Assembly: GCA_964498065.1 (NCBI GenBank)
Contig: CAZCFZ010000062.1
Location: 1-21,928 of the forward strand
Direction: 5' to 3'
DNA length: 21,928 nt
Origin: FEN-1297 sp964498065
GTDB lineage: Bacteria > Bacteroidota > Ignavibacteria > Ignavibacteriales > Ignavibacteriaceae
In this document: positions 1 to 9,503 of the stretch, piece after piece
Layout: each line of letters begins with the position of its first letter
Position numbering within the stretch: the first letter of the stretch is position 1
Position numbers and translations under genes: made by a program
Notes under the pieces: model-generated
The model's database searches: none
What the model saw: only the letters and a program-made list of their open reading frames with translations
What the model was told of the DNA's origin: nothing

Positions 1-717
1 CATTGTTTTATTAACGGTTTCAAGAGTTGTTATACAAAAATTATTAAACGATAATTCTACGTTGACCGGTATTACATTACCGTTTTCATCGTTTGTAAAA
101 TAAAGGGCAAGGGGTACGAGTATTTTTTTATCGACATATGAGCCCGCTTCGTATTTCTTGTAATAAATTTCCAATTGAGGAAGACTTAGAATACTTGAAT
201 TATCTCCGGCGCCGCCAGTCCAGTTCCAACTGTAATTAGGAAGCGTAATATATCCGGATTTAAAAGCCTGGGGAAAATTTAACGAAAAAGTTGTAAAAGA
301 AATTTCAGGTATCTGAATTGTTGATTGCAGTTTTTCACCTTTAACAGTGGCGTCAATCCTTACAACCTTGCCGGGCTGCAATGCCAGATTTTTTATCATG
401 TAACAATTAACCTGGGTTACACTACCGGAATCCGTCACTTCGATAGTTGTATCCCTCATAACAAATACCGAATCGTTATAATAGATTTCTACATTTGCAC
501 CTTTTATATTTTGAGCAGTACTGGCTGAAGCCGGGGGAGCTCCGTTTCCCGTATAATCATTTTTTGAAATTATTGCATACTGGACGGAATCATTGTTTCG
601 CAAAATACAATTCAAAACATAAACATCTTGATAAGGAGCGTTTATGTTAAAATCGTTTCTGCACGATTCAAAAAATAAAAACAATATAACAGGCAGAATA
701 AAAAGAACTTTTTTCAT
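1..717 (-). CDS. DUF4249-type outer-membrane lipoprotein, 3' part beyond window edge
   Basis: Frame is open from ATG at 715-717 to base 1 (239 codons, no stop), so the C-terminus lies outside the window. The N-terminus is a lipoprotein signal: MKK, a hydrophobic stretch, then FFESC with Cys19 as the probable lipidation site. It is a clear paralogue of the complete 333-residue gene at 13381-14382: residues about 20-125 are very similar (shared APPAS, QNIKGA, YNDSVFVMRDTT, QVNCY), the middle is much less so, and similarity returns at the KKYE.G.Y.DKK..VPL segment. DUF4249 proteins of Bacteroidota are usually encoded beside TonB-dependent receptors; a role as surface or periplasmic partner of the receptor is inference. 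The gene follows the TBDR ending at 791 by 73 nt. The molecular function is unknown. Confidence 0.82.
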   Translation of the reverse strand, partial: MKKVLFILPVILFLFFESCRNDFNINAPYQDVYVLNCILRNNDSVQYAIISKNDYTGNGAPPASASTAQNIKGANVEIYYNDSVFVMRDTTIEVTDSGSVTQVNCYMIKNLALQPGKVVRIDATVKGEKLQSTIQIPEISFTTFSLNFPQAFKSGYITLPNYSWNWTGGAGDNSSILSLPQLEIYYKKYEAGSYVDKKILVPLALYFTNDENGNVIPVNVELSFNNFCITTLETVNKTM

Positions 718-790
718 AACAATCTCAAATAGAATTTCCATTTAAATTAAAAACTTTATATTTAGTTCATATTTATATTCTTATAAATCT

Positions 791-3754
791 TCATAAATCA
801 ACCCCGATCCCGAAATCGAAATTAAATCCGGTTCTATATGCTTGAATAGGTCCTGACAAATACGGGAAAACACTACTATTAGATAAAGATTCTTCTTTAG
901 AATTAGTAATATTATTGAGGTTAAGAAATACATTGAAATTTTTTAATACTTTTTGTCTTACCGCAATATCCAGCCGGGAAAATTTATTTCTGCTTACCTG
1001 GGTGATATCATAATAATCTAAAACAGGATACCCTGCCTGGTAAAAGTAGGAAGCTCTGAATGAGAATCCGTATATATCATATCCAAGTATTATATTTGCA
1101 AAAAACTCGGGCATGTTATCCAGCTTTTGCAGGTGATATGATAAAACACTTTTCGTTACTGTAGTGGTAATACTCTGTGCGTCGAATCTCCATGTTTCCG
1201 AACGGAGGAAGGTTAAATTATAATTCAAAGTAATATTTTTAAAAAGTCCGGGTAGATATCTGAAATTTGTCTGGTGTTCAATTTCAAAGCCCCAGATATG
1301 TGTGGGTTTTGGTGAATTATAATAACTATATAAATAATATGAAGTACTTTTAGTGAATGGAAAATTAACAGGAAAAGAGCTAAGATTAATTCCTAATGAA
1401 TCAATTTGATAAGGACTCGAAAGCTGGATTCCTTGAAAGGCTTGCCACATTTTTCCGTCAGTCGTTTGCACCATTCCTTTTATATCTTTATAAAAGGCAT
1501 TAATACTGAACATCCCTATATTACTTCCATAGAATTGCGTTTGGAATTCATAATTCCATACATCGGCATTTTTTAAATCAGGATTTCCCATATTTAGATA
1601 AGCATAATCACTTAGGACTGCGAGATAGCCGAAAAACTTAGGTATTCTGGTACTGACATCCGGTCTGATTATAGTTTTGTAGGCAGCCAGACGAAGGTTT
1701 AAGAAATTTGCTGGCTTCAAAATCATCTGAAAGTTAGGAAGTACCGTAATTTTGTCGTACCGATATGTATCTGTTTTATTTGGTATGCCGTTGTATAAGT
1801 CGGTTATGTCGTCGGATACGTCGGTTATGCTGGTATTGGTGATCATGAAATTAGGAAAGTAGTACCCCGAGTATTTATTTTTCTCGCTTTCTATTCTTAT
1901 CCCGGTTATAAATTTTGCCGACTGTCCTAAATTTAAACTATGCATTATATATCCGGCAAAAACGCTTTCGGAAAAATTATATGAATTTATATCCGGTCCG
2001 TTATTTGCATAATAAGGGCTGTAATTTAACTGACGCCATAAATGCAGGGCGTCTTTGCTTATCAAAGGTATTCCATATTTATCAAATATGATGCGTTCGC
2101 CGGGCGGATTATCCTGAAAGTATGAATACGGAATTTTAAGTTTGCTTAAGCCTACTAAACCGTCAAACCTAGTGCCTGAAAAATCTTTAAGCTGCAGGGA
2201 ACCGTCTGCCAATTTTCTATACTGATATTGTCCCGCAAGGCTGCCTGTTTCCGCATACAAGTACTCATCATAAGATCTTGAGTTTGTTCTGTACTTCCCT
2301 CCGAATTTCAGTCTGCCTGAAATTTCATCGCTTATATTATATTCCCTTGTAAAATTGATAGACACGGATTTTTCTTTAGAATAGTTCTTTGTAGGGTTAT
2401 CTATAGTGTGATCTAAGAAGTCCGTAGTATTACCTAAGAAAGTAAGACTGTAATTAAACGGATGATTGGTTTTTGATTCGGAAAAAGCTGCCTGCCAATT
2501 AATATTAAAACCCAATAAATAATTGCTACCTTCGATTGATGAAAGAAATACTTTTTGTCCCGTTTCAATATCATCAAATGTATAACTCGGATTAGTAGTG
2601 TCGGTATGGCTTTCAAAATAATCCGTATTTATTTGGTTAAAAAAATTATTAAACTTTACCGAACCGCCGTCCGGAGTATTAAGATCGAATAAAATGTTCG
2701 TCCCTTTTCTCTTACTTACAGCGTTTGTATATACGAAATCGTTGGGCGCCTTGTGCAAAATTGAAATACCTTTGTTGTAGTATTCACTGCTTAAAATCTT
2801 TTTTCCTAAATTAGCCTCTACCCGTATGCCAAGTAGATTATCAAAAAACCTTTCACCGTAGTTCCCGGTGAAATCATATTGACCGGCTGATTTGTCAAGC
2901 CTATTGTAGTTACCCGACAGATCTGCTCTTATTGTCCTTTTATACGGAGCTTTTTCCGTAACTATATTTATTGCGCCCGCCGTCGCATCTGCATCTTCAT
3001 CCGATGTAATGGTTTTTTGTAATTCAATATTCTGAAAATATCTCTGCGGAAAAATATTTAAGCCTATACTTTTGTCTATTGAGGAAGTCGGAGGAATTCT
3101 AATCCCGTCCAAAGTAATATTTGAATATTTCGAATCCAATCCGCGAATTAATACTTTTGACGTCGCGTTGTACGCAAAAGAAAAATCGTTACTTAGGGGA
3201 AATGAAATACCAACTAAGTTTTCGCCTGTCCTATATACGGAACTTGGCAGAAATGGGGTGTAAGGTTTTTCAATTATTGAAACGCCCGGCAAGCGGCTTA
3301 ACGCAGTAGAAATGTTTTCATCGGGCATATCTTGCAGCTTATTACCGGATATTACATTTTTTATGTTATTTGAACTGATTTGAAGGTTGATATCTTCGGC
3401 CTGACTTTTTTCCTGGAGGTTTAAGTCTGTTCCATTTTTAATATCAGGCAGCAGCTCAATATTCAATAATTGTGTCTCTTTAGATTTGACGGTAACTAAG
3501 ATTTTCTTTTCTTTGTATCCGAGATAGGAGGCTTGCAAAATGTAGTCCCCAGCCGGGATTCCGGTTATAATAAATTCTCCATTAATATCTGAAACTGCAT
3601 TTAGAGTTGTACCCGTTAGAATAATTCTTACACCTTTTAATTGATCTGCTGTCAGTGAATCACTTACAGTGCCTTTTATGATTCCTTGTCCGTTAGTATA
3701 TATAGAACTTAAGAACAATAACGTAATTATTTTCTTAATGAAAAGTGTTTTCAT
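791..3754 (-). CDS. TonB-dependent receptor with carboxypeptidase-regulatory-like N-terminal domain (copy 4 of 4)
   Basis: Outer-membrane TBDR of 987 residues; ligand unknown. Order: signal peptide (residues 1 to about 23, ending NGQ), CarboxypepD_reg-like domain (24-100: GTVSDSLT, then DINGEF.I..IPAGDY and the SYLGYK motif), plug (about 125-280, with QDMPDENISTALSRLPGVSI and the TSDEDADATAGAINI segment), then a long Tyr/Asn/Phe-rich beta barrel ending FDFGIGVDL. There is no STN domain, so direct transmembrane signalling is not expected. I start at 3754 (MKTLF) rather than 3766 (MDNFMKTLF) because it makes the protein collinear with, and equal in length to, its paralogue at 3806-6769. Stop is TTATGA, as in all four TBDRs here. 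Residues 22-154 are encoded by DNA identical to the upstream paralogue. Spacings of 51 nt upstream and 73 nt downstream fit one operon. Confidence 0.93.
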   Translation of the reverse strand: MKTLFIKKIITLLFLSSIYTNGQGIIKGTVSDSLTADQLKGVRIILTGTTLNAVSDINGEFIITGIPAGDYILQASYLGYKEKKILVTVKSKETQLLNIELLPDIKNGTDLNLQEKSQAEDINLQISSNNIKNVISGNKLQDMPDENISTALSRLPGVSIIEKPYTPFLPSSVYRTGENLVGISFPLSNDFSFAYNATSKVLIRGLDSKYSNITLDGIRIPPTSSIDKSIGLNIFPQRYFQNIELQKTITSDEDADATAGAINIVTEKAPYKRTIRADLSGNYNRLDKSAGQYDFTGNYGERFFDNLLGIRVEANLGKKILSSEYYNKGISILHKAPNDFVYTNAVSKRKGTNILFDLNTPDGGSVKFNNFFNQINTDYFESHTDTTNPSYTFDDIETGQKVFLSSIEGSNYLLGFNINWQAAFSESKTNHPFNYSLTFLGNTTDFLDHTIDNPTKNYSKEKSVSINFTREYNISDEISGRLKFGGKYRTNSRSYDEYLYAETGSLAGQYQYRKLADGSLQLKDFSGTRFDGLVGLSKLKIPYSYFQDNPPGERIIFDKYGIPLISKDALHLWRQLNYSPYYANNGPDINSYNFSESVFAGYIMHSLNLGQSAKFITGIRIESEKNKYSGYYFPNFMITNTSITDVSDDITDLYNGIPNKTDTYRYDKITVLPNFQMILKPANFLNLRLAAYKTIIRPDVSTRIPKFFGYLAVLSDYAYLNMGNPDLKNADVWNYEFQTQFYGSNIGMFSINAFYKDIKGMVQTTDGKMWQAFQGIQLSSPYQIDSLGINLSSFPVNFPFTKSTSYYLYSYYNSPKPTHIWGFEIEHQTNFRYLPGLFKNITLNYNLTFLRSETWRFDAQSITTTVTKSVLSYHLQKLDNMPEFFANIILGYDIYGFSFRASYFYQAGYPVLDYYDITQVSRNKFSRLDIAVRQKVLKNFNVFLNLNNITNSKEESLSNSSVFPYLSGPIQAYRTGFNFDFGIGVDL
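3294..3693 (-). repeat. Perfect 400-bp direct repeat, copy 1
   Basis: Base-for-base identical to 6309-6708 (offset 3015); I compared it line by line and found no mismatch. It encodes residues 22-154 of the TBDR: the whole regulatory-like domain and the linker into the plug. Immediately outside it the signal peptides and the plug diverge sharply, which points to recent gene conversion or unequal exchange rather than selection on protein alone. Confidence 0.97.
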
Positions 3755-3805
3755 AAAATTATCCATTAATTTTTTTTAATTTCAGATTGTTTAACCATCA
3801 AAAAT

Positions 3806-6769
3806 TCATAAGTCGACTCTGACTCCAAAATTATAATTCGTTCCCAGTCTATACTCCTGAGCGGTTTGCCATGGCGCTCCGGATCCGTAAGAAACCGGCG
3901 AAGGCTGATATGAAACTTCTTCTACGGAATTGGTAATATTATTTGCTTCAAGAACTATAAAGATGTTTTGAAAAATTTGTTGTTGTATCGCAATATCCAA
4001 TCTCGACAACTTGTTTTCCCTTATCTGTATTCCCGGGTAATTATCAATCGGATATTCGCCCTGATAGAAGTAAGAAATCCTGAATGAGAATCCTTCTATG
4101 TCATAACCAAGAATAACATTTACGAAAAATTCAGGCATGTCACTGAGTTTTTGTTTCTTGTATGATATTACGTCTATCGTTTGGTCGGTTTCTATCTGAG
4201 ATACATCTAATGTCCATGTCTCGGAACGGAGTAAGGAGAGATTGTAATTCAAAACAATATTCTTAAGAAGTCCCGGGAGATACCTGAAATTTGCCTGATG
4301 TTCAACTTCGAAACCCCAGACACGGGTTGGTTTAGGTGAATTGAAATAAGTGTACAATTTGTAGGTGCTGTTTTTGTTGTAGGGATATTTAACCTGATAA
4401 GAACTCCAATTAATTCCCAATGAGTCGATAGTATTTTCGCCGAAAAGCTGAATTCCGTTTGTTGCCTGAACCAATCCGTCGATATTTTTGTAGAAAGCAT
4501 TGATGCTGAACTCGCCTATATCATTTCCATAGAATTGTATCTGAAATTCATAATTCCACACATCAGCATTTTCCAAATCCGGATTTCCCATATTCAGGTA
4601 ATTGCCGGTATTATCATTCCCCGGTTGAAGAGATGTGCTGAAAATATTTGGCCTCCTGGCATAGGCATCCGGTCTTATTAAAGTTTTGTATGCGGCCATA
4701 CGAAGGTTTAGGAAATCTACCGGCTTCAAAATCATCTGAAAGTTTGGAAGCAAAGAGATTTTATCGTAATTATAAGTATGTGTCTTTTGCGGAATGCCGT
4801 TGTATAAACTGTCGGCAGATGTTAAAACATTAAGGAAATAATAACCGCTGTAATCATTTTGCTCGCTTTCTATTCTTATTCCGGTAATAAATTTTGCCGA
4901 CTGACCGAAATTAAGACTATGCATTATATATCCGGCAAAAACTCTTCCGGAAAAATTATAAGAATTTATATCCGCGCCGCTATTTAAATAATACGGACTG
5001 TAATTTAACTGCTGCCATAAACGCAGGGCGGCCTCGTTAATCAAAGGAATTTCATACTTGTCGAACAGACTGCGCATTGCAGGCGGATTATCTTGAAAGT
5101 ACGAAATGGGAATCGTAGATTTTCCGAGCAAACCGTTAAACCTTGTGCCCGAAAAGTCTTTCGATACCAAAGAATCATCCGCTAATCTTCTGTAGAGGCC
5201 GATTCCGTTAGTGGCGCCGTTTTCACCACGCAAGATCTCATCATATAATCGTGAGTTTGCTCCGTACTTCCCGCCAATTTTAAGTTCACCGCTTATTTCA
5301 TTGCCGATGTTATATCTTTTGGAAATATCAACAGAAGCGGTTTTATATTTGCAATAGTTGTTGGAAGGACTTTCCAGGGTGTTCCATAAGTTAGGTATAT
5401 TTTCTGTAGAAACGATACTTAATACTCCGAAATTAAGACTATAATAAAACGGATGATCTGTTCTTGATTCGGAAAAAGCCGCGTTCCATTCAACATCAAA
5501 TCCCAACAAATAATTATGTCCTCTTACGGATGATAGGAATATTCTTTGTTCCGTTTCGCTTTCGGAAAACATATATTGTTGTAAGGCTGTTCTGAATGTG
5601 CTGTCGGCCTGGCTTTCAAAATAGTTTGAGTTTGAAAGGGCAAGAATGTTATTGAACCTTATCGAACCGCCGTCAGGCGTATCAAAATCCAGTAAAACGT
5701 TTGCCCCGTATTTCTCCCTTACCGCATTTGTATAGGAAAGCAGGGGGCCTCTGAAAGATGGGGTCCAACTGACAGCCGAGTTTTTTGTCAAACTCATATA
5801 CTCGCTGCTCAATATCTTCTTTTCTGCGTTAGCATCTATCCGTACGCCAAGCTTGTTGTCAAGAAATCTTTCACCGTAACTTCCGGTAAAATTATATTGG
5901 TTTGCAGACTTATCGAGCCCGTTATAATTCCCCAGCATTTCTGCTTTTATCGTTCTTTTATCCGGGGCTTTTCCTGTAATGATATTCATGGCGCCTGCCG
6001 TAGCATCCCCATCTTCGTCCGAAGTGACGGTCTTTTGTAATTCAATGTTTTCAAAACTCTTCTGTGAAAAGATACCGAGATCAACACTTTTGTCTTTTGC
6101 AGAAGTCGGCTGAATTATGATCCCATCAATTGTGATGTTAGAGTATTTTGAATCTAATCCCTGTATCAAGATTCGTGAAAACTGATCATCGCCTATGGAA
6201 AAATCATTTTGCGGAGGGAAAAAAGTATAAAGCCCGCTGTCGTCAATGTGATAAGACAACGTTCGATAGGGAGGGACGGGGTGATATATAATTGAAACAC
6301 CAGGTAAACGGCTTAACGCAGTAGAAATGTTTTCATCGGGCATATCTTGCAGCTTATTACCGGATATTACATTTTTTATGTTATTTGAACTGATTTGAAG
6401 GTTGATATCTTCGGCCTGACTTTTTTCCTGGAGGTTTAAGTCTGTTCCATTTTTAATATCAGGCAGCAGCTCAATATTCAATAATTGTGTCTCTTTAGAT
6501 TTGACGGTAACTAAGATTTTCTTTTCTTTGTATCCGAGATAGGAGGCTTGCAAAATGTAGTCCCCAGCCGGGATTCCGGTTATAATAAATTCTCCATTAA
6601 TATCTGAAACTGCATTTAGAGTTGTACCCGTTAGAATAATTCTTACACCTTTTAATTGATCTGCTGTCAGTGAATCACTTACAGTGCCTTTTATGATTCC
6701 TTGTCCGTATATGTATAAAGTATTTAGGATCAAAATTAAAAATACTTTTATTATTAAGAATCCCTTCAT
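3806..6769 (-). CDS. TonB-dependent receptor with carboxypeptidase-regulatory-like N-terminal domain (copy 3 of 4)
   Basis: Paralogue of the TBDR at 791-3754, also 987 residues from the chosen start. The frame stays open upstream to 6910, but that extension overlaps the end of the preceding TBDR and lacks an export signal. Starting at 6769 gives MKGFLIIKVF... followed by a hydrophobic core and YGQ, a normal signal peptide; ATG at 6781 is the only close alternative. Domains: regulatory-like (24-100), plug (about 125-280, SRLPGVSI, TSDEDGDATAGAMNI), barrel to the C-terminal YNFGVRVDL. Residues 22-154 come from the 400-bp repeat. The next 35 or so residues differ almost completely from the paralogue, and the barrel is moderately diverged, with longer or different loops. 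That suggests two receptors of one family with different ligands. Substrate unknown; no STN domain. Confidence 0.93.
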   Translation of the reverse strand: MKGFLIIKVFLILILNTLYIYGQGIIKGTVSDSLTADQLKGVRIILTGTTLNAVSDINGEFIITGIPAGDYILQASYLGYKEKKILVTVKSKETQLLNIELLPDIKNGTDLNLQEKSQAEDINLQISSNNIKNVISGNKLQDMPDENISTALSRLPGVSIIYHPVPPYRTLSYHIDDSGLYTFFPPQNDFSIGDDQFSRILIQGLDSKYSNITIDGIIIQPTSAKDKSVDLGIFSQKSFENIELQKTVTSDEDGDATAGAMNIITGKAPDKRTIKAEMLGNYNGLDKSANQYNFTGSYGERFLDNKLGVRIDANAEKKILSSEYMSLTKNSAVSWTPSFRGPLLSYTNAVREKYGANVLLDFDTPDGGSIRFNNILALSNSNYFESQADSTFRTALQQYMFSESETEQRIFLSSVRGHNYLLGFDVEWNAAFSESRTDHPFYYSLNFGVLSIVSTENIPNLWNTLESPSNNYCKYKTASVDISKRYNIGNEISGELKIGGKYGANSRLYDEILRGENGATNGIGLYRRLADDSLVSKDFSGTRFNGLLGKSTIPISYFQDNPPAMRSLFDKYEIPLINEAALRLWQQLNYSPYYLNSGADINSYNFSGRVFAGYIMHSLNFGQSAKFITGIRIESEQNDYSGYYFLNVLTSADSLYNGIPQKTHTYNYDKISLLPNFQMILKPVDFLNLRMAAYKTLIRPDAYARRPNIFSTSLQPGNDNTGNYLNMGNPDLENADVWNYEFQIQFYGNDIGEFSINAFYKNIDGLVQATNGIQLFGENTIDSLGINWSSYQVKYPYNKNSTYKLYTYFNSPKPTRVWGFEVEHQANFRYLPGLLKNIVLNYNLSLLRSETWTLDVSQIETDQTIDVISYKKQKLSDMPEFFVNVILGYDIEGFSFRISYFYQGEYPIDNYPGIQIRENKLSRLDIAIQQQIFQNIFIVLEANNITNSVEEVSYQPSPVSYGSGAPWQTAQEYRLGTNYNFGVRVDL
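6309..6708 (-). repeat. Perfect 400-bp direct repeat, copy 2
   Basis: Identical to 3294-3693. The block begins at the signal-peptide end (CGGACAAGG on the coding strand) and stops inside the Arg codon of the plug motif LSRLPGV, where the third base differs between the genes. Synonymous sites are identical throughout. Confidence 0.97.
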
Positions 6770-6807
6770 AACAATACCCATAAAATTAGTTTTGTTATAG
6801 AATATTT

Positions 6808-6840
6808 TTACTTTATCAGAATCAGAAGATCTTTTTTCAT
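6808..6840 (-). pseudogene. Vestigial 5' end of a DUF4249 gene overlapping the TBDR stop
   Basis: The upstream TBDR ends GAA-TTA-TGA with an ATG overlapping the stop, exactly as the TBDR at 14379 overlaps its DUF4249 gene. Translating from this ATG (6838-6840) gives MKKDLLILIK then a stop. This resembles the DUF4249 starts MKKVLFILPV (at 717) and MKRAILILPI (at 14382). About 21 of the first 26 bases match the DUF4249 start at 717. I read this as the remnant of a DUF4249 gene that once followed the TBDR directly. The stretch is short, so chance cannot be excluded, but the position is exact. Confidence 0.6.
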
Positions 6841-9374
6841 AATTCCGCCTTAATATCAATTGAAGGTAAGAACGGAAGCATATTAACTCTTTGCCCGGTT
6901 TGCATATCAAAATAAAATAAGTTTTTACGGTCGTAAATATTTATTACGTTTAATCCTATATTTAATTTTACGAATCCGATATGAAATTCCTTGGACATAT
7001 TCATATCCAGCCTGTGATAATCAGGCAGATTTGCCGCATTTCTGGCCGCCAATATGGGAAAATATCCGTAGCTGGTAAGTATGGATGTTGAATTAAATAA
7101 ATCCGACGGATTGTACTTGTTATAATAACCGTAAATTTGTGTATACGGCATGCCCGAATTATAGCTCCACATTATGCCGGCTCTCCAATTATTTCCGAGC
7201 TCGAAATTAATATAAATCTTAACCGCATTACGGCTGTCGTATCTCGGATGATATACAATGTTTCTAACTTTTTTAGTCGTCCATGAATAAGAATAAGAAA
7301 GCTGTGCGTTCATCCATTGGTTGTGAAAGTCCATTGTTGCTTCGGCGCCGTGAGATTCCCCGCTTGCATTAATTAATTGCGGATCCGTCGGATATATTAC
7401 TTGATCGTTTAGTACCGCCAAATTGTGCATCACTTTATAATAACCGTTTACACCGAACTTAAGTTTATTGGTCATGTAGTAATCAAAGCCGCCGATGTAT
7501 TGTATGGAATTAGGCACCTTTAAGTATGAAGGGATAATGATCCAGGGTTCGAACAAAGCAAGAACTTCATCTTCATCCGAGATTGTAACGAGCTGTTGTT
7601 GATATATTCCCCAAGCAGCTTTTAAGTTCAGTGTCGGCAGCAAACTATATAATAAATTAACACGCGGTTCAAACAGCAAAGAAGGCCCTTCAGCCAATTT
7701 CAAGGCATTCACCCGCGAACCAAGATCGGCTTTAAACCTTTTTATACTTAGTAATTTAAACCCGCCGTAACCGCCGAATAAAGTTCCTTCCGAACCCACA
7801 TTTTTCAACTTCCCGGTCGAATTTTTAAGAATCAGCCCGGTCTTTATATAATCAATTTTAACCCCGCCGTAATACTCGTTTCTATCGTTGAGCACATAAG
7901 TAAAATCCGTTTTAAACGCGATGTCATCCAGCTGGTTTTTAATGTACCGGTCGCTGCCGGTAATTGGTATTTCACCGCCGGAAAACTTAGAATAATATAA
8001 CGTGAGTTCGGCAAATAGAGGACTGTTTTTTGCGGCTGTAAACCAATTAAAACCTACATTTGAATTCGACCAATTATAGCTGGCGTGCAATTTATCTTTA
8101 TAATCTATTTTGTCATCGCTTGTAAACCCGAAGAATGTAAATTTTGAAATCGGAAGAAATTCAGGGTTGGAGTAATTGACCTTAAAAGTGGCATCATAAA
8201 AATCTATCGGAATACTTTTGTTGTTTGTAAATTTCTTTAATATCTCGTTTGAATAACTTTTTCTTCCGGTTATTATAAAAGAACCGTCGGGTATCGGTCC
8301 TTGAAGTAGGCCCTTAGCCGTTAATTCACTTATTGCGGCAGCTGCGCCGAAGTTGTTCCTATTGCCGTCTTTTGTTATAATATCCATAACCGAAGAAAGA
8401 CGTCCGCCGTACTTTGCGTCAAATCCTCCTTTGTAAAATTCAACACTGTTGATTATGTCCGGATCTATTACACTTAAAATTCCAAGTGCATGAAACGGAT
8501 TATAAATAGGAGTCCCGTTTAACAGTACTAAATTTTCATTACTCGCACCACCCCTAACATAGTACCTGGCAGAGACATCTCCTGCGGATTGAACTCCCGG
8601 AAGGAGCTGAATTGCTCTCATGGCATCCGTTTCAACGCCAAAAGCCTTATTCTCTATTTCTTTTATTGGAATTTTTTGAGCAGTGACCTCTACGCTATTA
8701 GTTCTCTCCCCCTGAACCAGGATGCTTCCCAACTTAATGGCTGACTTTGAAAGATAAACATCTATTTGCGTAATTTTATTTTCGCGTATATATACATTTA
8801 CCTTTTTAGGAGCATAGCCGATAAAAGATGCAGTTACCAGGTAATCTCTATTTGCCGGAATAGACGGAATAATGAAAAACCCCCTGTCATCAGTGCTTGC
8901 ACCGGTATTTAATTTAGGGATATAAACGTTTGCATAAGGTAAAACTTCCGAGGTTGCCGAATCGCGTACAATCCCTCTTAATGTTCCGTATACCCGCGGT
9001 CCATTTTCATTTGCACCTTCCTTCCTTTTAACGATTATAATATTTCTGATTCTCTTGAAAGTCAATTCAAATTTTTTTGAAAGAATATCAAGTACATACT
9101 GCAACGGTTTATCTTTTACATCAAGAGTTACTCTTTCTTCCGAAGGTAAATCTTTATTAAGATAGCTGAATGTATAACTCGTCTTTTGCTCCAGTATCTG
9201 CAGCACTTCACCAAGCGGTAAATTTACTACCTTCAAATTTACTTTTTTATTCGAAAGGTTTTGTCCATTAGCATAAAAAGCAAAAAGGATAGTTATTATT
9301 AAAGACAGAAAAACTGCTCTAAAAAAAGAACTAAATCTCCCTGTTTTGGTTATCCCTATAATATTATTTACCAT
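6837..9374 (-). CDS. STN-domain TonB-dependent receptor (FecA-like transducer type), copy 2
   Basis: 845 residues. N-terminal signal sequence with a long n-region and hydrophobic core ending YANGQ. STN domain (about 43-115, with LPLGEVLQILEQKTSYTFSY and LDVKDKPLQYVLD), the periplasmic domain that in FecA-type receptors contacts the FecR regulator. A CarboxypepD_reg-like domain follows (about 130-215: GIVRDSATSEVLPYANV, ASFIGY). The plug is about 238-340 (MRAIQLLPGVQSAGDVSARY, YVRGGASNENLVLLNG, YGGRLSSVMDI), then the barrel to the C-terminal IKAEL. The plug is nearly identical to that of the TBDR at 14379-16886; barrel loops differ. The stop overlaps a vestigial DUF4249 start. The FecR expected upstream survives only as a fragment (11440-11902). 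Ligand unknown. Confidence 0.94.
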   Translation of the reverse strand: MVNNIIGITKTGRFSSFFRAVFLSLIITILFAFYANGQNLSNKKVNLKVVNLPLGEVLQILEQKTSYTFSYLNKDLPSEERVTLDVKDKPLQYVLDILSKKFELTFKRIRNIIIVKRKEGANENGPRVYGTLRGIVRDSATSEVLPYANVYIPKLNTGASTDDRGFFIIPSIPANRDYLVTASFIGYAPKKVNVYIRENKITQIDVYLSKSAIKLGSILVQGERTNSVEVTAQKIPIKEIENKAFGVETDAMRAIQLLPGVQSAGDVSARYYVRGGASNENLVLLNGTPIYNPFHALGILSVIDPDIINSVEFYKGGFDAKYGGRLSSVMDIITKDGNRNNFGAAAAISELTAKGLLQGPIPDGSFIITGRKSYSNEILKKFTNNKSIPIDFYDATFKVNYSNPEFLPISKFTFFGFTSDDKIDYKDKLHASYNWSNSNVGFNWFTAAKNSPLFAELTLYYSKFSGGEIPITGSDRYIKNQLDDIAFKTDFTYVLNDRNEYYGGVKIDYIKTGLILKNSTGKLKNVGSEGTLFGGYGGFKLLSIKRFKADLGSRVNALKLAEGPSLLFEPRVNLLYSLLPTLNLKAAWGIYQQQLVTISDEDEVLALFEPWIIIPSYLKVPNSIQYIGGFDYYMTNKLKFGVNGYYKVMHNLAVLNDQVIYPTDPQLINASGESHGAEATMDFHNQWMNAQLSYSYSWTTKKVRNIVYHPRYDSRNAVKIYINFELGNNWRAGIMWSYNSGMPYTQIYGYYNKYNPSDLFNSTSILTSYGYFPILAARNAANLPDYHRLDMNMSKEFHIGFVKLNIGLNVINIYDRKNLFYFDMQTGQRVNMLPFLPSIDIKAEL

Positions 9375-9503
9375 ATCATATCAGGTTTGAGAAAAATCTC
9401 TTTGTATATTTTATTTGTTTACAGTTCTAATTTTGAGAATTTATCCCAACTATTTTTATATTTAAAAAAGCTAAATGAGTTATTCTAAATTATTTCTTTT
9501 TCA

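Noticed and set aside
3294..6708. The 400-bp repeats as insertion sequence ends or a CRISPR-like array
   Set aside because: They lie in frame within two homologous genes, encode a receptor domain, and have no transposase, inverted ends or target duplications.
6770..6910. N-terminal extension of the TBDR at 3806 to an ATG at 6910
   Set aside because: It would overlap the preceding TBDR by 74 bases and bury the signal peptide behind 47 polar residues.
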